This document shows, in pieces, positions 14,275 to 15,037 of a stretch of 15,037 bases of DNA. Made by a program: the position numbers and the translations under genes. The notes beneath the pieces are model-generated. The model did not search any database. It was given only the letters and a program-made list of their open reading frames with translations, and was not told the origin of the DNA. Source of the DNA: an uncultured Planctomycetaceae bacterium (GTDB lineage: Bacteria; Planctomycetota; Planctomycetia; Planctomycetales; Planctomycetaceae); contig CAIJTL010000771.1 in NCBI GenBank assembly GCA_903823545.1, positions 1 through 15,037 on the forward strand, read 5' to 3'. Position 1 is the first letter of the stretch. Each line of letters starts with the position of its first letter.

Positions 14275-14565
14275 ATGTACGTGCTCATTACCTATGATGT
14301 CTCAACAATCACAAAAGAAGGACAGCGGCGCTTGCGGCGAGTGGCTCGCGTATGCGAAAACTTTGGCCAACGCGTGCAATTGTCAGTCTTTGAATGTCAG
14401 CTTGGTGACACGGAGTTGGTTAAACTGCGTCATCAATTGCTCGAAGAAATGAACCCGCACGAAGACAGCATCCGGTTTTATTTCTTGGGTGAAGACCCCT
14501 CGAAGAGGGTCGAGCACCACGGCCAAAAACCGAGTATCGACTTCAACGAGGCCTTGATCGTGTAG
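14275..14565 (+). CDS. cas2: Cas2, type I-C form
   Basis: A 96-residue Cas2 of the I-C type. With Cas1 it forms the spacer integrase; Cas2 is the central dimer. The beta-strand MYVLITYDVST (conserved Asp8 at the strand end), the FGQRVQLSVFECQL strand, and the C-terminal DSIRFYFLGEDP and VEHHGQKPSIDFNEALIV match the family at normal length. ATG 14275 has GAGAGG five bases upstream, directly after the palindromic dimer. cas1, which normally lies between cas4 and cas2 in this subtype, is absent, so in this form the gene could only act with a Cas1 supplied from elsewhere. Confidence 0.96.
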   Translation: MYVLITYDVSTITKEGQRRLRRVARVCENFGQRVQLSVFECQLGDTELVKLRHQLLEEMNPHEDSIRFYFLGEDPSKRVEHHGQKPSIDFNEALIV

Positions 14566-14756
14566 GTTGGGACTCATTTCCGCGAACCGCAAGTGCCGAC
14601 GAAAAGCTGGCCGGTTCGCGATTTCCGGAAACTCTGTGGTTGCAGGGAGTACTAGAAAATGGTCGAGCGACACTCACCGTCGGAACAGACAAACCGACCG
14701 AGGTTCGCGAAATCCACACTGCATCCTCGGTCGCCGCAACGAGTTAAACCAGCGGC
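14566..14756 (+). promoter_or_regulatory. CRISPR leader (putative)
   Basis: A 191-bp non-coding stretch between cas2 and the first repeat, in the position and orientation of an I-C leader. The octamer GGTTCGCG occurs at 14613-14620 and 14702-14709 and as its reverse complement at 14581-14588; the first two form a 9-bp inverted repeat (CGCGAACCG / CGGTTCGCG). I see no clear -35/-10 pair, although a promoter for the array is expected here. The open frame that crosses this stretch (14567-14866) does not look like protein. Confidence 0.65.
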
Positions 14757-14793
14757 GTTTCCCCTCGCTCATGAGCGAGGGGCGGATTGAAAC
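14757..14793 (+). CRISPR. Single leader-end CRISPR repeat (37 bp)
   Basis: GTTTC, then a perfect 22-bp palindrome (14761-14782; arms CCCCTCGCTCA and TGAGCGAGGGG), then GCGGATTGAAAC. The 3' end GGATTGAAAC is the hallmark of type I-C repeats and places the spacer to the right. No second repeat is found in the remaining 244 bp, so this is one repeat, not an array. The first 33-36 bases after it (14794 to about 14828) sit where spacer 1 would be. The exact 5' boundary (14757 or a few bases later) is uncertain without other copies. Confidence 0.85.
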
Positions 14794-15037
14794 GAGCGAC
14801 TCACCTCCGAGCGTGCCGCATTCGAGAAGCAACAGGCCGAAGCGAAAGCCGAAGCCGATCGACTGAAAGCGATGTCGGACGCGGAAACAGCACGTCTACG
14901 TGCTGAGGCTGACACGATTGTTGCCGCCGAGCGTGCGAAGCTCGATGCGGAACGTGCCGAGATCGAACGCCAGCAAAAAGAACTGCGGGCCGCTCAAGAA
15001 AAGGCCGACGCGGAAAAGCGTGAGGCAGAGCGAATCG
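14794..15037 (+). CDS. Coiled-coil coding fragment fused to the CRISPR repeat (partial)
   Basis: From the first codon after the repeat to the window end (about 81 codons) one frame stays open with strong coiled-coil composition: ERLTSERAAFEKQQ, then A/E/K/R-rich heptads such as ERAKLDAERAEIERQQ. It has no start codon at its beginning (the repeat places a TGA right before it); the first internal ATG is at 14872. It therefore looks like the middle of a longer gene joined to the repeat. Such Ala/Glu-rich coiled coils occur in phage and plasmid proteins as well as in envelope (TolA-like) proteins; I cannot name the family. The frame is already continuous and protein-like within the would-be spacer. 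Confidence 0.6.

Noticed and set aside
14567..14866. Open frame spanning the leader and CRISPR repeat
   Set aside because: It translates leader, repeat and spacer with a composition unlike protein; a different frame carries the coiled-coil coding signal.

Overview
The window looks like a piece of a Planctomycetota genome. The strongest sign is the 1070-residue protein at 1535-4747: a planctomycete-type cytochrome c domain joined to DUF1549 and DUF1553. A secreted sialidase-like protein and dense short palindromic repeats fit the same origin. The sequence stops abruptly at both ends, and the right end is probably a contig end.

Layout. Positions 1-4747 carry the tail of an unidentified gene, a secreted Asp-box (BNR/sialidase-like) protein and the large cytochrome/DUF1549/DUF1553 protein, all on the + strand. 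Positions 4748-5055 hold no gene, only a heptamer array and about 30-bp direct repeats. A small - strand gene (5056-5310) and a + strand minimal protein-kinase-like gene (5309-5830) start back to back on one shared CATG. The kinase-like gene overlaps cas3 by 4 bp (ATGA). A type I-C CRISPR-Cas locus follows: cas3, cas5c, cas8c, cas7c, an IS200-like/REP-associated Y1 transposase with repeats, cas4, cas2, a leader and one CRISPR repeat.

How it works together. Cas5c, Cas8c and Cas7c would form the I-C Cascade, Cas5c would cut the pre-crRNA and Cas3 would degrade DNA; these four genes look intact. The adaptation side looks damaged. No cas1 lies between cas4 and cas2, where a 70-bp gap holds a palindromic dimer. 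cas4 carries an 87-bp in-frame palindromic insertion. Only one repeat is visible before the sequence turns into an open coiled-coil frame.

Main theme. Palindromic (REP/BIME-like) elements occupy every intergenic gap downstream of cas5 except the leader, and have also entered two genes (the cytochrome/DUF1553 gene and cas4). Many hairpins have GTAG or GTGG at the 5' foot, the signature recognised by REP-associated Y1 transposases in other bacteria, and one such transposase gene sits inside the locus. The most notable points are the kinase-like gene coupled to cas3, the missing cas1 replaced by a REP dimer, the in-frame insertion in cas4, and the CRISPR repeat fused to foreign-looking coding sequence, which could be an assembly jump from a spacer into its own protospacer. 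All calls are by reading alone; no search was run.
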